A stretch of DNA of 64,000 nt, from assembly GCF_003337235.1 (NCBI RefSeq), contig NZ_QPJC01000004.1, forward strand, positions 124,001 to 188,000, given 5' to 3'. Made by a program: the position numbers and the translations under genes. The notes below the pieces were generated by a model, which searched no databases, was not told where the DNA came from, and worked only from the letters and a program-made list of their open reading frames with translations. This document shows, piece by piece, positions 1 through 8,286 of the stretch (within the stretch, counting starts at the first letter, position 1; each line of letters opens with the position of its first letter). The stretch comes from Halopolyspora algeriensis (lineage in GTDB: Bacteria; Actinomycetota; Actinomycetes; Mycobacteriales; Pseudonocardiaceae).

Positions 1-1138
1 CGGGTGGTTCCGGGCTACCGGGCGCGGCCTCCGGTGCACCTTCCGAATCCTGCGGCGGCACGGCCGGGGAGGAGGCGTCCTTGCCCTGCTGTACCCGGTT
101 TCGCAGCGGCAACGGCAACAACGGCTCCGAATCGACCATCTGCTCCAGGATGTTGCTCAAGTCCAGGTCGAGCCGTACGTCCGTATTGACGTAGTCGCCC
201 TTGAGCGGTTTCATCGCGTACTCGGGGAACGGATAGGTCGCGAGGTAGCCGATCGCTTTCGGCAGCGCTTCCCCGGTCTCGGCGAGTTTGCGCAGCGTCG
301 GCTCCAGCGCGCGGAGATCGGCGATCAGGTCCTTCTGACTCTTGTTGATCGTGTCCACGGTCACCGCGGAGAGCCGATCGAGGGACTGCAACATGGTCAC
401 CAGCCGGTCCCGCTGCCGGTTGATGACCTCGATTCCCGGCCCCAGTTCCTCCAGGGCCGTGGTGATGTTCCCGGTTTGCGAGCGCAGAGTGCTGGACAGC
501 CGGTTCATCCCGTCTATGGCTCGCGTGATGTCGTCCTTCTGGCTGTCGAGCCGGCTGACCGTCTCGTCCAGGTTGGCCAACAGGGAGCGCAGCTGAGGCT
601 CGTTGCCGGACAGGGCCGCGTTGAGCTCTTCGGTGATCGTCCCGAGCTGGGCGATGCCCCCACCGTTGAGCAACATCGACAGAGCGCCGAGGACTTCCTC
701 GATTTCCGGGTTCCGGCCGGTCCGTTCCAGCGGGATCACGGCTCCGTCGGACAGCCTGCCCCGGGCCGGTGCCTTCGCGGGGGCACCGAGTTCGACGAAC
801 TTCGCCCCCAGCAGGCTCGATTGACGCAGGCGGGCGGTGGCATTCGCGGGCAGGCGAGTATCACCGTTGACCAGGACCGTCACCACGGCCGTGGCGTTGT
901 CCTCGCTGAGCCGGATGCTTTCGACCTTGCCGACGGCGACGTCGTTGACGCGCACGCTTGCCTGAGGCACGAGATTGAGCGCATCCGCGAAGTGCACCGT
1001 CACGCGGTACGGGTGCTCACCCAGCTCGGCCCCACCGGGCAACGGGATGCTGTGCATGTCGGGCAACCCCGCTACGCCGCACCCCGTGAGCGTCAGCGAC
1101 GCCACGAGCACCCCTGCCACGATCCTGTTCCCGTTCAT
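1..1138 (-). CDS. mce4E: Mce-family lipoprotein, MceE position (C-terminus beyond window)
   Basis: Substrate-binding subunit of an Mce lipid importer, the lipoprotein member (LprN class). The ATG at 1138 opens a signal peptide with lipobox L-T-G-C, so the lipidated Cys is residue 20. An Mce domain follows at roughly residues 38-115, then a long helical stretch, then a Pro/Glu/Ala-rich tail. No stop is met before base 1, so the C-terminus and any mceF gene are outside. The start is 6 bp beyond the mceD stop, with GGGGAG nine bases upstream. Being the only lipoprotein and fifth in line fits the invariant mceA-F order. The mce4 (cholesterol) label rests on the adjoining fdxD-fadE26-fadE27 genes and the KstR box at 11087, not on this protein alone. 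Confidence 0.9.
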   Translation of the reverse strand, partial: MNGNRIVAGVLVASLTLTGCGVAGLPDMHSIPLPGGAELGEHPYRVTVHFADALNLVPQASVRVNDVAVGKVESIRLSEDNATAVVTVLVNGDTRLPANATARLRQSSLLGAKFVELGAPAKAPARGRLSDGAVIPLERTGRNPEIEEVLGALSMLLNGGGIAQLGTITEELNAALSGNEPQLRSLLANLDETVSRLDSQKDDITRAIDGMNRLSSTLRSQTGNITTALEELGPGIEVINRQRDRLVTMLQSLDRLSAVTVDTINKSQKDLIADLRALEPTLRKLAETGEALPKAIGYLATYPFPEYAMKPLKGDYVNTDVRLDLDLSNILEQMVDSEPLLPLPLRNRVQQGKDASSPAVPPQDSEGAPEAAPGSPEPP

Positions 1139-1144
1139 CACCGA

Positions 1145-2347
1145 TCACTCCCCGCCGGAAAGTCCCGTGCCTTTTGTCGGTGTCACCTCGAGTACCGGTA
1201 GCGGCAGTGGCGGCAGCTCCCCCTGCTGCAGGTGATGCAACGTCTCGCCCACCGACGGCAGCTTCAGCGTCCCGTCGAGGACGGGCTGAAGCTTGTCACA
1301 GGCCTTGTCCACCTGTTCCGGAACAGGTTTCGGAGTGCTGTACTCGAGGAGCTTGCACACCATCAACACGGGCGGGTGAGTGAGTTCGTTGATGTGGACA
1401 CGCACACCGATGGCGCCGGTCTCGGCGTCGTAGGCATTGACGAAGTTGGAGGCGCCGAGCGGTGCCACATCGATCACCTCGGCCAGGGCCTTGCGCTGAT
1501 CCACCAGTGCCTGCGTGATATCGGTGAGGTTTTCCACGTTCGACGAAACCGTGGCACGGTTGTTCTCGATGAACTTCTTGACGTCGGTCAACGCCGTGGC
1601 CAGGGAGCTCAGCGCCGCCCCCACCTGCTCGCGTTCCCCCGCGAGAAAACCGGTGACGTCGGCGAGTTTTCCGTAGAACTGCCGGATCTGTCGGTCGCTT
1701 TTGGCCAGGGTTGCGGTGAATTCGTTGAGATTGTCCACCGTGGCGAAGAGATCCTCTTCGGAGTTCGACAACGTCGTGGCCAATTCGCCGAGCCGTTCGA
1801 CCGTCGCGTTGAGCGTCTCCCCGTTGCCGTCGAGGGCCTTCGCACCGCTGTCGAGCAGGTCCGACAGTGCTCCTCGCTTGTTCGCCCCCTCCGGGCCGAG
1901 TGCCTTGGACAACTTGTTGACGTTGCGATACAGCTCGTCCAGTTCGGCCGGTGTCGCCGTGCGATCGTTCGGGATGGTGGCGCCGGAGGACATCCGTGGC
2001 CCTTCCGCATAGGCGGGGGTGAGCTGGATGTAGCGGTCGCTGACCAGACTGGGGGCCACCACCACCGCTTTCGCGTCCGCCGGGATCGTCACCCCCGCGT
2101 CGACGTGCATGTCCACGCGGACTCGTCCCCCTCGAGGAGTCACCCTCTCGATCTCGCCGACCTCGATGCCCAGGACACGGACGCTCGAATCGGGATACAG
2201 ACCGACGGCCTTGTCGAAATAGGCGGTGATGCGGGTGCCGGATTCCTGGAGGACCCACCACAGCACGGTGCTGAGCAGCAGAACCAGCACGCTGCCGAAG
2301 ACGAGCACTCGTGTGGTGCCGAAGCGAGTCACTGCCGTGATGCTCAC
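1145..2347 (-). CDS. mce4D: Mce-family protein, MceD position
   Basis: Envelope-anchored subunit of the Mce lipid importer, 400 aa. The chosen GTG start at 2347 overlaps the upstream mceC stop by four bases (GTGA) and has GGAGG six bases before it; the longer open frame upstream is only read-through inside mceC. One N-terminal membrane segment lies at about residues 9-30, followed by the Mce domain (about 40-120) and a long helical region that in this family builds a needle or tunnel through the periplasm. The C-terminal region is proline-rich. Fourth of five contiguous mce genes, translationally coupled, and probably transcribed from the promoter near the KstR box at 11087 together with the permease genes. 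Confidence 0.92.
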   Translation of the reverse strand: MSITAVTRFGTTRVLVFGSVLVLLLSTVLWWVLQESGTRITAYFDKAVGLYPDSSVRVLGIEVGEIERVTPRGGRVRVDMHVDAGVTIPADAKAVVVAPSLVSDRYIQLTPAYAEGPRMSSGATIPNDRTATPAELDELYRNVNKLSKALGPEGANKRGALSDLLDSGAKALDGNGETLNATVERLGELATTLSNSEEDLFATVDNLNEFTATLAKSDRQIRQFYGKLADVTGFLAGEREQVGAALSSLATALTDVKKFIENNRATVSSNVENLTDITQALVDQRKALAEVIDVAPLGASNFVNAYDAETGAIGVRVHINELTHPPVLMVCKLLEYSTPKPVPEQVDKACDKLQPVLDGTLKLPSVGETLHHLQQGELPPLPLPVLEVTPTKGTGLSGGE

Positions 2348-3372
2348 GAACCACCTCCCGGAGAGTTGTGCTCCTCCGGCACGGGGACCTCGCACTTCTT
2401 CGGGGCCGTCTGCACCGGGCCGGCGCTGATCGGCGGTGGGACCCAGCCGCAGAGATAGCCGTCATACCACTGCCCGGACCCGGTGGTGTTGGTGAAACCC
2501 CGGATGTACGGGGCCAGAGCTTTGATCGAATCCCGCAACGTGTCCTGGTTGCGCTGCAGCATCCCGGTCAACTTGTCCAGTTCCTGCAGGGCCGGACGAA
2601 GCTGCTTGCTGTTTTCGGCGATCATTCCGCGCACCTGTGTGGACAGTTCCCGCGTCCCCCGCAGCAGCGAGTCGATCGCATCTTTGCGTCGCTGCAGTTC
2701 CGTCAGGAGGAGGTTGCCGTCCGCGATCAGTGTGCGCACCTCCTCGTTGCGCTCCTTGGCGATCTTGCTGACACCTCCGGCGTTGTCGAGCAGTTTCGCG
2801 AGCTTTTCGTCGCGGGAGGCAACCGTCTTCGACAACCGGGACAGACCTTTCAGGGCCTTGCCCATCTCGGGGGTGCCGCCCTCGAGCGTTTTCGACATGA
2901 CCCGGAAGCTCTTGGCGAGCCGATCGGTGTCGATCCGCCCGGCTGTGCGAGTCAACTCGGTGACGGCCTCGGGAATGTCGAACGGTGCGGTCGTTTTGGA
3001 GGTCGGGATGGTCTTCGCGGGATCGAGCTCTCCGGATCCTCGCGGCGTCACCTGGAGGTATTTCTCCCCCAACAGGGTTTTGATCCGGATGGAGGCCGTG
3101 GTTTGCCTGCCCAGCCGGACACCGTCGACGGTGAAGTCGACCAATACCCGATTTCCGTCCAGACTGACGTCCGTCACCTCGCCGACTTTCACCCCCGCGG
3201 CGTGCACCTCGTTTCCGGAGGTCAAACCGGCCGATTCGGTGAAGTGTGCGGAGTAGGACTCGCCGTTGCCGAGCAGCTCCTTCGAGAAGAAGGCGCCGGT
3301 GGCCGCCAGGCACAGGACCACCAGCGTGATCACTCCGATCGTGGCCTGATTGCGTTCACGCAGCGGTTTCAT
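2344..3372 (-). CDS. mce4C: Mce-family protein, MceC position
   Basis: Subunit of the Mce lipid importer, 342 aa. The ATG at 3372 sits in an ATGA overlap with the upstream mceB stop. The N-terminus is basic (K-P-L-R-E-R), then a single membrane helix at about residues 11-28, then the Mce domain (about 35-115) and alpha-helical segments that may form coiled coils. The longer frame that reads upstream of 3372 lies within mceB and is not used. Function within the hetero-hexameric transporter is known for the family only in outline; specificity for sterols is inferred from the neighbourhood. Confidence 0.92.
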   Translation of the reverse strand: MKPLRERNQATIGVITLVVLCLAATGAFFSKELLGNGESYSAHFTESAGLTSGNEVHAAGVKVGEVTDVSLDGNRVLVDFTVDGVRLGRQTTASIRIKTLLGEKYLQVTPRGSGELDPAKTIPTSKTTAPFDIPEAVTELTRTAGRIDTDRLAKSFRVMSKTLEGGTPEMGKALKGLSRLSKTVASRDEKLAKLLDNAGGVSKIAKERNEEVRTLIADGNLLLTELQRRKDAIDSLLRGTRELSTQVRGMIAENSKQLRPALQELDKLTGMLQRNQDTLRDSIKALAPYIRGFTNTTGSGQWYDGYLCGWVPPPISAGPVQTAPKKCEVPVPEEHNSPGGGS

Positions 3373-4406
3373 GACTCGTAACACCTCTCCGGCATCTGCC
3401 CGGGCGGTAGCGGCAGAATCGGCACCTCGATATCCAGTTCGGAGATGCCGATGGTGCCCGACATCCGGCACAGGAAGAAGTTGAACCAACTCCCGTAACT
3501 GACGGTGCGGGTCAGCGATTCGAGCCGGTGCGGCAGTGTCTGCAGGTCCTGTTCCATCTTCGGAAGGTCGTCACTGAGCCCCTGTGCCAGATTGCGGAGC
3601 TCCGCGATGTCCTTCTTCAACGGCGGGCGCGCCTGCTCGAGCAACCCCTCGGTCGTGTGCGTCAGCTCGTCGAGCGCCGAGACGGCCTCACCGATCGGCT
3701 TGCGCTGCTCGGCGAATCCGCTGACCATGCGCTGCAGGGATGCGATCAGTTCGGACAGCTGCGGGCTGCGAGCGTTGACCTCGCCGAGCACGTGGTTGAG
3801 ATTGTCGATCACCTTGCCGATCACCTCGTCCTTCTTGGCGATCGTCGAGGTCAGCGACGCGGTGTGGGCCAGCAGGCTCTCCACCGTGCCCTCCTGGCCC
3901 TGCAGCACCTTGATGATCTCGAAGGAGAGTTTGTTGACCTCCTTCGGCGACAGCGCCTGGAACAGGGGACGGAAACCGTTGAACAGCTCGGTGAGATCCA
4001 ATGCCGGGCGGGTTCGTTCCGCCGGGATCGTCTCGCCCGGCCGGAGCACATCCTGCTGCCCGTCCAGCGAGGCCTCCAGCGAGAGATATCGTTGCCCGGC
4101 CAGGTTGAGGTACTTGACCGATGCCTCGGTGTCGCCGGCCAGCGTGCGCTCGGAACGGACGTCGAAATGCACCAGGGCGTGCTTGTCCTCGTACTCCACC
4201 GAGGTCACCTGCCCGACCTTGACTCCGGAGATCCGGACCTCGTCGCCGCTTTGCACGCCCGAGGCGTCGGTGAACCTCGCCGAATAGGCCGACATCGGGC
4301 CGGAACTCGATCCGGCGAGAATGACCATGGCAAGTACCGTGGTCAGCAGGATCGTGACGGTGGCGAAGACCGCCATCTTCAGCGCCGGTCCGGTGATCGC
4401 TCTCAT
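3369..4406 (-). CDS. mce4B: Mce-family protein, MceB position
   Basis: Subunit of the Mce lipid importer, 345 aa. The start is the ATG at 4406, in ATGA overlap with the mceA stop. A membrane helix covers about residues 11-31 (M-A-V-F-A-T-V-T-I-L-L), followed by the Mce domain at about 38-118 and a helical C-terminal half. The chain ends in a short proline-rich stretch. Position second in the mce row and tight coupling to both neighbours support expression as one polycistronic message with a fixed subunit ratio. Confidence 0.92.
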   Translation of the reverse strand: MRAITGPALKMAVFATVTILLTTVLAMVILAGSSSGPMSAYSARFTDASGVQSGDEVRISGVKVGQVTSVEYEDKHALVHFDVRSERTLAGDTEASVKYLNLAGQRYLSLEASLDGQQDVLRPGETIPAERTRPALDLTELFNGFRPLFQALSPKEVNKLSFEIIKVLQGQEGTVESLLAHTASLTSTIAKKDEVIGKVIDNLNHVLGEVNARSPQLSELIASLQRMVSGFAEQRKPIGEAVSALDELTHTTEGLLEQARPPLKKDIAELRNLAQGLSDDLPKMEQDLQTLPHRLESLTRTVSYGSWFNFFLCRMSGTIGISELDIEVPILPLPPGQMPERCYES

Positions 4407-5764
4407 CGCGCCGTCACCTCCGCGCCACGGAACAACGGGCCGACCAGCAGGCTGCTCCATCCCGGCACTTCCGACGGTGCGGTGCCCAGGGACGGTGCCA
4501 GCAGCGCCGCGAGGAATCGCTGTTCCGCGGGCGAGTTGGCCAGTTCGGGGACGCCGGCCGAGCTACCCGCCGCGAACTGCGGTGCGGTCCCGGCGGGATC
4601 CGCCGTCGAGCTCGGTGTTTCGTCGTCCTCGTCCGAGGAGACCGACTTCCGGGAACCGTCCTTGATCGGCCCACCGGGCGGGTGTTGGGGAAAGGTCTCC
4701 GGGTATTGCGCCTGCTCGTAACAGCGCGGACCGCGCTGATCCAGGTACTGGGGATCGTCGAGCCCGGGGACGTACTTGTGATGTCCGTCGGCGACCTCGA
4801 TGGTCACTTTCTGAATGTGCGGATTGTCCGTACCTTTGCCGAACACATGCTGTGCCGTGGGGATGCTGTCGGCGATCTGTGCGAGCATGCACGGGTACTG
4901 CGGGGCGTACTTGGCGAACAATTCCAGCGTGGAGCGCGACGTGCCTGCCAGACGGATCAGGTTCTGCCGGTTCGTCTCGAGGAACCGGGTCGTGTTCACC
5001 GACGTGGTGGTCAGCGTGGTGAGCATGCCCTGGATCCGTTTCCGCTGCTCGACAACGGTCTTCGTGGTCGTGGTGAGATCGCTCAGCGCTTGCAGGGCGT
5101 CGGGCGCTGCACGGGCGTAGGTGTCCGAGACATCGTCGAGGCGGCCGAGCACTTCCTGCAGTTCCGGTAGCGCCGGATTGAGCTTTTCCAGGTAGGCGTC
5201 CATGCGCACCAACGTGTCACCGAGTTGTTCACCACGGCCCTGCAGCGCCTGCGACACCGCGTTCAGGGTGAGCGCCATCTTCTGCGGCTGAACCGCCTGC
5301 AGCAACGGCATCAGTTCGCCCAGGACCTTCTCGATCTCGATCGCGGCAGCACTGCGGTCCTTACCGATCACGTCACCGGCCTCGAGATGCGCACCGCCGG
5401 CCTTCTCGGGGATCTGCAAGGCGACGTAGCGCTCGCCGAACAAGGTCTTCGGCAACAGCCGTGCCGACACATCGGCAGGCAGCATGTCCACCTTGTCCGG
5501 CTGCAGCGCCAGGCGCATCGTCGCGTGTCCCGCAGAGGCTTCGATGTTGCTGACCTCGCCGACGATGACGCCGCGTGCCTTGACATCGGCGCCCACGCTC
5601 ATCTGGGTTCCGACGTGGTCGGTTTTCAGCGTGACCGCAACGACGGGGGTGAAAGCTTTGCGATACACGCCGATCGTCGCGGCGAAGAACACTGCGGCGA
5701 CAACCAGGAATGCCACTCCCAACAGCTGGTAGTAGCGTCTGCCGCCGTAGAACCGTCGATTCAC
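4403..5764 (-). CDS. mce4A: Mce-family protein, MceA position
   Basis: First Mce subunit, 453 aa, the longest of the five visible. GTG at 5764 overlaps the yrbE4B stop (GTGA). The N-terminus N-R-R-F-Y-G-G-R-R leads into a membrane helix at about residues 13-35, then the Mce domain (about 40-125). The last hundred residues are rich in Pro, Ser, Thr and Glu and lack the helical pattern, suggesting a disordered extracytoplasmic tail. The 656-residue open frame that continues upstream is read-through into yrbE4B and is rejected. In mycobacteria Mce4A is needed for cholesterol uptake; that role is inferred here from locus context. Confidence 0.92.
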   Translation of the reverse strand: MNRRFYGGRRYYQLLGVAFLVVAAVFFAATIGVYRKAFTPVVAVTLKTDHVGTQMSVGADVKARGVIVGEVSNIEASAGHATMRLALQPDKVDMLPADVSARLLPKTLFGERYVALQIPEKAGGAHLEAGDVIGKDRSAAAIEIEKVLGELMPLLQAVQPQKMALTLNAVSQALQGRGEQLGDTLVRMDAYLEKLNPALPELQEVLGRLDDVSDTYARAAPDALQALSDLTTTTKTVVEQRKRIQGMLTTLTTTSVNTTRFLETNRQNLIRLAGTSRSTLELFAKYAPQYPCMLAQIADSIPTAQHVFGKGTDNPHIQKVTIEVADGHHKYVPGLDDPQYLDQRGPRCYEQAQYPETFPQHPPGGPIKDGSRKSVSSDEDDETPSSTADPAGTAPQFAAGSSAGVPELANSPAEQRFLAALLAPSLGTAPSEVPGWSSLLVGPLFRGAEVTAR

Positions 5765-6648
5765 CCTGCAATCCTCACCGTGGTCGTCGAGCCCCAGATC
5801 GCCAGGCTCAGGAAGAAGTCGAGAATCGCCACCAGCACGATGGCCGTGCGCACGGCCTTGCCCACGGCCATACCGACGCCCGCGGGTCCGCCACGGGCGG
5901 TATATCCGTAGTAGCAGTGCGTCAGGATCACCACCACGCTGAAGATGATGACCTTGCCGAACGACCACAACACGTCCTGCGGTGGCAGGAACAGATGGAA
6001 GTAGTGATCGTAGGTCCCGGCGGACTGACCGTAGAACCACACGGTGATTTGCCGGGAGGCGAGGTAGGAGCCGAGCAGGCCCACCACGTAGAGCGGGATC
6101 ACCGCCGCCACCCCGGCCAGCACGCGGCTGGTCACCAGGTACGAGACGGTACGCACGCCCATGACCTCCAGGGCGTCGACCTCGTCGGAGATGCGCATGG
6201 CCCCGAGCTGGGCGGTGAACCCACACCCGACGGTGGCCGACAGCGCCAGCCCGGCCGCCAGGGGAGCCACCTCGCGGGTATCGAAGTAAGCCGCGATGAA
6301 CCCCGTCAGGGCCGACGTGCCGAGCTGGTCGAGCGAGGAGTACCCCTGCAGGCCGACCACCGCACCCGTGCACACGGTCATACCGATCATGACGCCGAGG
6401 GTGCCGCCGATGACGGCCAACGCCCCGCTGCCGAACACCACCTCGGCGAGCAGCCGCAAGGTCTCCCTGGGGTACCTGCTCAGCGTGTAGGGCGCCATCG
6501 CCAGCGCACGCACGTAGAACGACAGCTGCCAGCCGAGACCGGCCAGTGCTTCCCCGGGGCGGGCGCTCAGCAGTCGCAGCCGGGCCCAGCTGCGCGCTGT
6601 TCGCGAGGTGGACCGGGGAGCCGCTTCGAGCACAGCCATGGCGATCAC
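5761..6648 (-). CDS. yrbE4B: MlaE/YrbE-family permease (YrbEB)
   Basis: Integral-membrane permease of the Mce importer, 295 aa, MlaE/DUF140 family. Five or more hydrophobic segments are visible, with the family-typical loop S-D-E-V-D-A-L-E-V-M-G-V at about residues 153-164, the region that contacts the ABC ATPase in this superfamily. GTG at 6648 overlaps the stop of yrbE4A (GTGA). No MceG ATPase gene is in the window; in actinobacteria it is normally encoded elsewhere and shared among mce systems. Works as a heterodimer with YrbE4A. Confidence 0.95.
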   Translation of the reverse strand: MIAMAVLEAAPRSTSRTARSWARLRLLSARPGEALAGLGWQLSFYVRALAMAPYTLSRYPRETLRLLAEVVFGSGALAVIGGTLGVMIGMTVCTGAVVGLQGYSSLDQLGTSALTGFIAAYFDTREVAPLAAGLALSATVGCGFTAQLGAMRISDEVDALEVMGVRTVSYLVTSRVLAGVAAVIPLYVVGLLGSYLASRQITVWFYGQSAGTYDHYFHLFLPPQDVLWSFGKVIIFSVVVILTHCYYGYTARGGPAGVGMAVGKAVRTAIVLVAILDFFLSLAIWGSTTTVRIAG

Positions 6649-7439
6649 AACGCCTTCGGCGGGACGATCTGCAGGTAAATGCCGGTGATCACCAGATTCA
6701 GCAGGAACAACAGCAGGAAAGTGATCACGACGGCCTCGTTGACCGCATCACCGACCCCTTTCGGCCCTCCGGCGGGATTGAGACCGCGGTAAGCGGCCAC
6801 CACCCCGGCCACGAATCCGTAGAGGAGAGCCTTGAACTCACTGATCCACAGATCGGACAGCTGAGCCAGGGCATTGAAACTGGCCAGGTACACGCCGGGA
6901 GTGCCGCCCTGCAGGATCACGTTGAAGAAGTACCCACCGAGTACGCCGACGACGGTGACCAGTCCGTTGAGCAGGACCGCGACCACCACGGCGCCGAGCA
7001 CCCTCGGCACGACCAGGCGATGGATCGTCGAGACACCCAGCACCTCCATCGCATCGATTTCCTCGCGGATCGTGCGTGCTCCGATGTCCGCGCACACGGC
7101 CGAACCGCCCGCTCCTGCCACCAGCAGTGCCGTGACCAGCGGACTGGCCTGCTGCAGAATCGCCAGGGCGCTGGCCGCGCCGGTGAACGACTGGGCACCG
7201 ATCTGCTTGGTCAACGACCCGAGCTGCATCGCGATGACCGCACCGAACGGGATCGCCACCATGGCGGTCGGCAGAATCGTCACGCTGGCGAAGAACCAGC
7301 ACTGCTGAATGAACTCGCGGAATGGGAACGGACGGCGCGGGATGGCCCGCAACACCTGCCAGCCCAGCGTGGACATGCGGCCGACCTGGTTGAACGCGGC
7401 GCTGAGGGGAACGCGATGGCTGGCGCCCGGAGAACTCAT
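6645..7439 (-). CDS. yrbE4A: MlaE/YrbE-family permease (YrbEA)
   Basis: First gene of the mce block, 264 aa, partner permease of YrbE4B. The start is the ATG at 7439 with GGGAGTC six bases upstream; an in-frame GTG fifteen bases earlier is less likely. Several membrane helices are separated by the conserved cytoplasmic loop R-E-E-I-D-A-M-E-V-L-G-V, the MlaE-family counterpart of the ABC coupling helix. The gap of 73 bp to the SDR gene upstream holds no KstR-like site, so the mce genes probably share the transcript that starts upstream of the alcohol dehydrogenase gene near 11087. Confidence 0.95.
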   Translation of the reverse strand: MSSPGASHRVPLSAAFNQVGRMSTLGWQVLRAIPRRPFPFREFIQQCWFFASVTILPTAMVAIPFGAVIAMQLGSLTKQIGAQSFTGAASALAILQQASPLVTALLVAGAGGSAVCADIGARTIREEIDAMEVLGVSTIHRLVVPRVLGAVVVAVLLNGLVTVVGVLGGYFFNVILQGGTPGVYLASFNALAQLSDLWISEFKALLYGFVAGVVAAYRGLNPAGGPKGVGDAVNEAVVITFLLLFLLNLVITGIYLQIVPPKAL

Positions 7440-7512
7440 CGGCGACTCCCGCAAGGTCTCGGTGACTGTTCAACCGCTACTTCCACACCCATCACGTCTT
7501 CCGCGGAAGCGT

Positions 7513-8268
7513 TCAGGTCTGGAGCAGGGAATGTGTTGCGGTCGCTCCTCCGTCGGCGACGAATTCCGCGCCCGTGCAGTACGAACTCTCGTCGCTGGCC
7601 AGGAACACCACGAGATCGGCGATCTCGTCCGGTTGTCCCACACGGCCCAGCGCGACCCGTTTGCCCACATAGGACGTGTCCATGTCGCCACCGGCCGCGT
7701 CCTGGATCATCGGGGTGTCGATCACACCGGGATGCACCGAGTTCACCCGAATTCCCTGCTGTCCCAGCTCCATCGCCGCGACCTTGGTCATCCCGCGAAT
7801 GGCGAATTTGCTCGCCGTGTACGACACCAGAAACGGCATACCGGCCAGTCCTTCCACGGAGGACAGGTTGACGATGGAAGCGCCTCGCCCCATCGACGGG
7901 ATCACGGCCCGCATGCCCAGGAACGTGCCGATCTGGTTGGTCCGGACGACGCGTTCGTAGTCGGCCAGACTCGTCTCGGCCAGCGCGGAGAAATGCAGGA
8001 TGCCCGCGTTGTTGACCAGCACGTCGACGCGGCCGAACGCGGATTCGGCGGCGCTCACCGCGCTTGCCCACTCGTCCTCCGAGGAAACGTCGAGGTGGTG
8101 GTAGACGGCAGCCTCACCGAGTTCGTCGGCCAGGCTCTTGCCGTCCTCATCGGCGACATCGGCGACGAGGACACGTGCCCCCTCGGCCACGAATCGGCGC
8201 GCCTCGGCCGCTCCCTGCCCCCGGGACGCGCCGGTGATGATCGCGACCTTGTCCTGTAGACGCGGCAT
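7513..8268 (-). CDS. SDR-family hydroxysteroid dehydrogenase-like oxidoreductase
   Basis: Classical short-chain dehydrogenase/reductase, 251 aa, probably acting on a steroid hydroxyl or keto group with NAD(H). Cofactor motif T-G-A-S-R-G-Q-G at residues 12-19, N-N-A-G at 86-89 and the catalytic set S136/S137, Y150, K154 are all present. The N-terminal sequence around G-A-S-R-G-Q-G-A-A resembles mycobacterial FabG3 (20-beta-hydroxysteroid dehydrogenase) as I recall it. Start ATG 8268 with GGGAG upstream. It occupies the slot held by hsd4A next to mce4 in M. tuberculosis but is shorter and not obviously the same enzyme. Exact substrate unknown. Confidence 0.85.
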   Translation of the reverse strand: MPRLQDKVAIITGASRGQGAAEARRFVAEGARVLVADVADEDGKSLADELGEAAVYHHLDVSSEDEWASAVSAAESAFGRVDVLVNNAGILHFSALAETSLADYERVVRTNQIGTFLGMRAVIPSMGRGASIVNLSSVEGLAGMPFLVSYTASKFAIRGMTKVAAMELGQQGIRVNSVHPGVIDTPMIQDAAGGDMDTSYVGKRVALGRVGQPDEIADLVVFLASDESSYCTGAEFVADGGATATHSLLQT

Positions 8269-8286
8269 GCTCGGTTTCTCCCGTCG

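Noticed and set aside
1232-2458. Long plus-strand open frame of 408 codons (and many similar frames across the window)
   Set aside because: Antisense shadow of mce4D caused by high G+C; low-complexity Arg/Gly/His composition, no ribosome site, no family resemblance.
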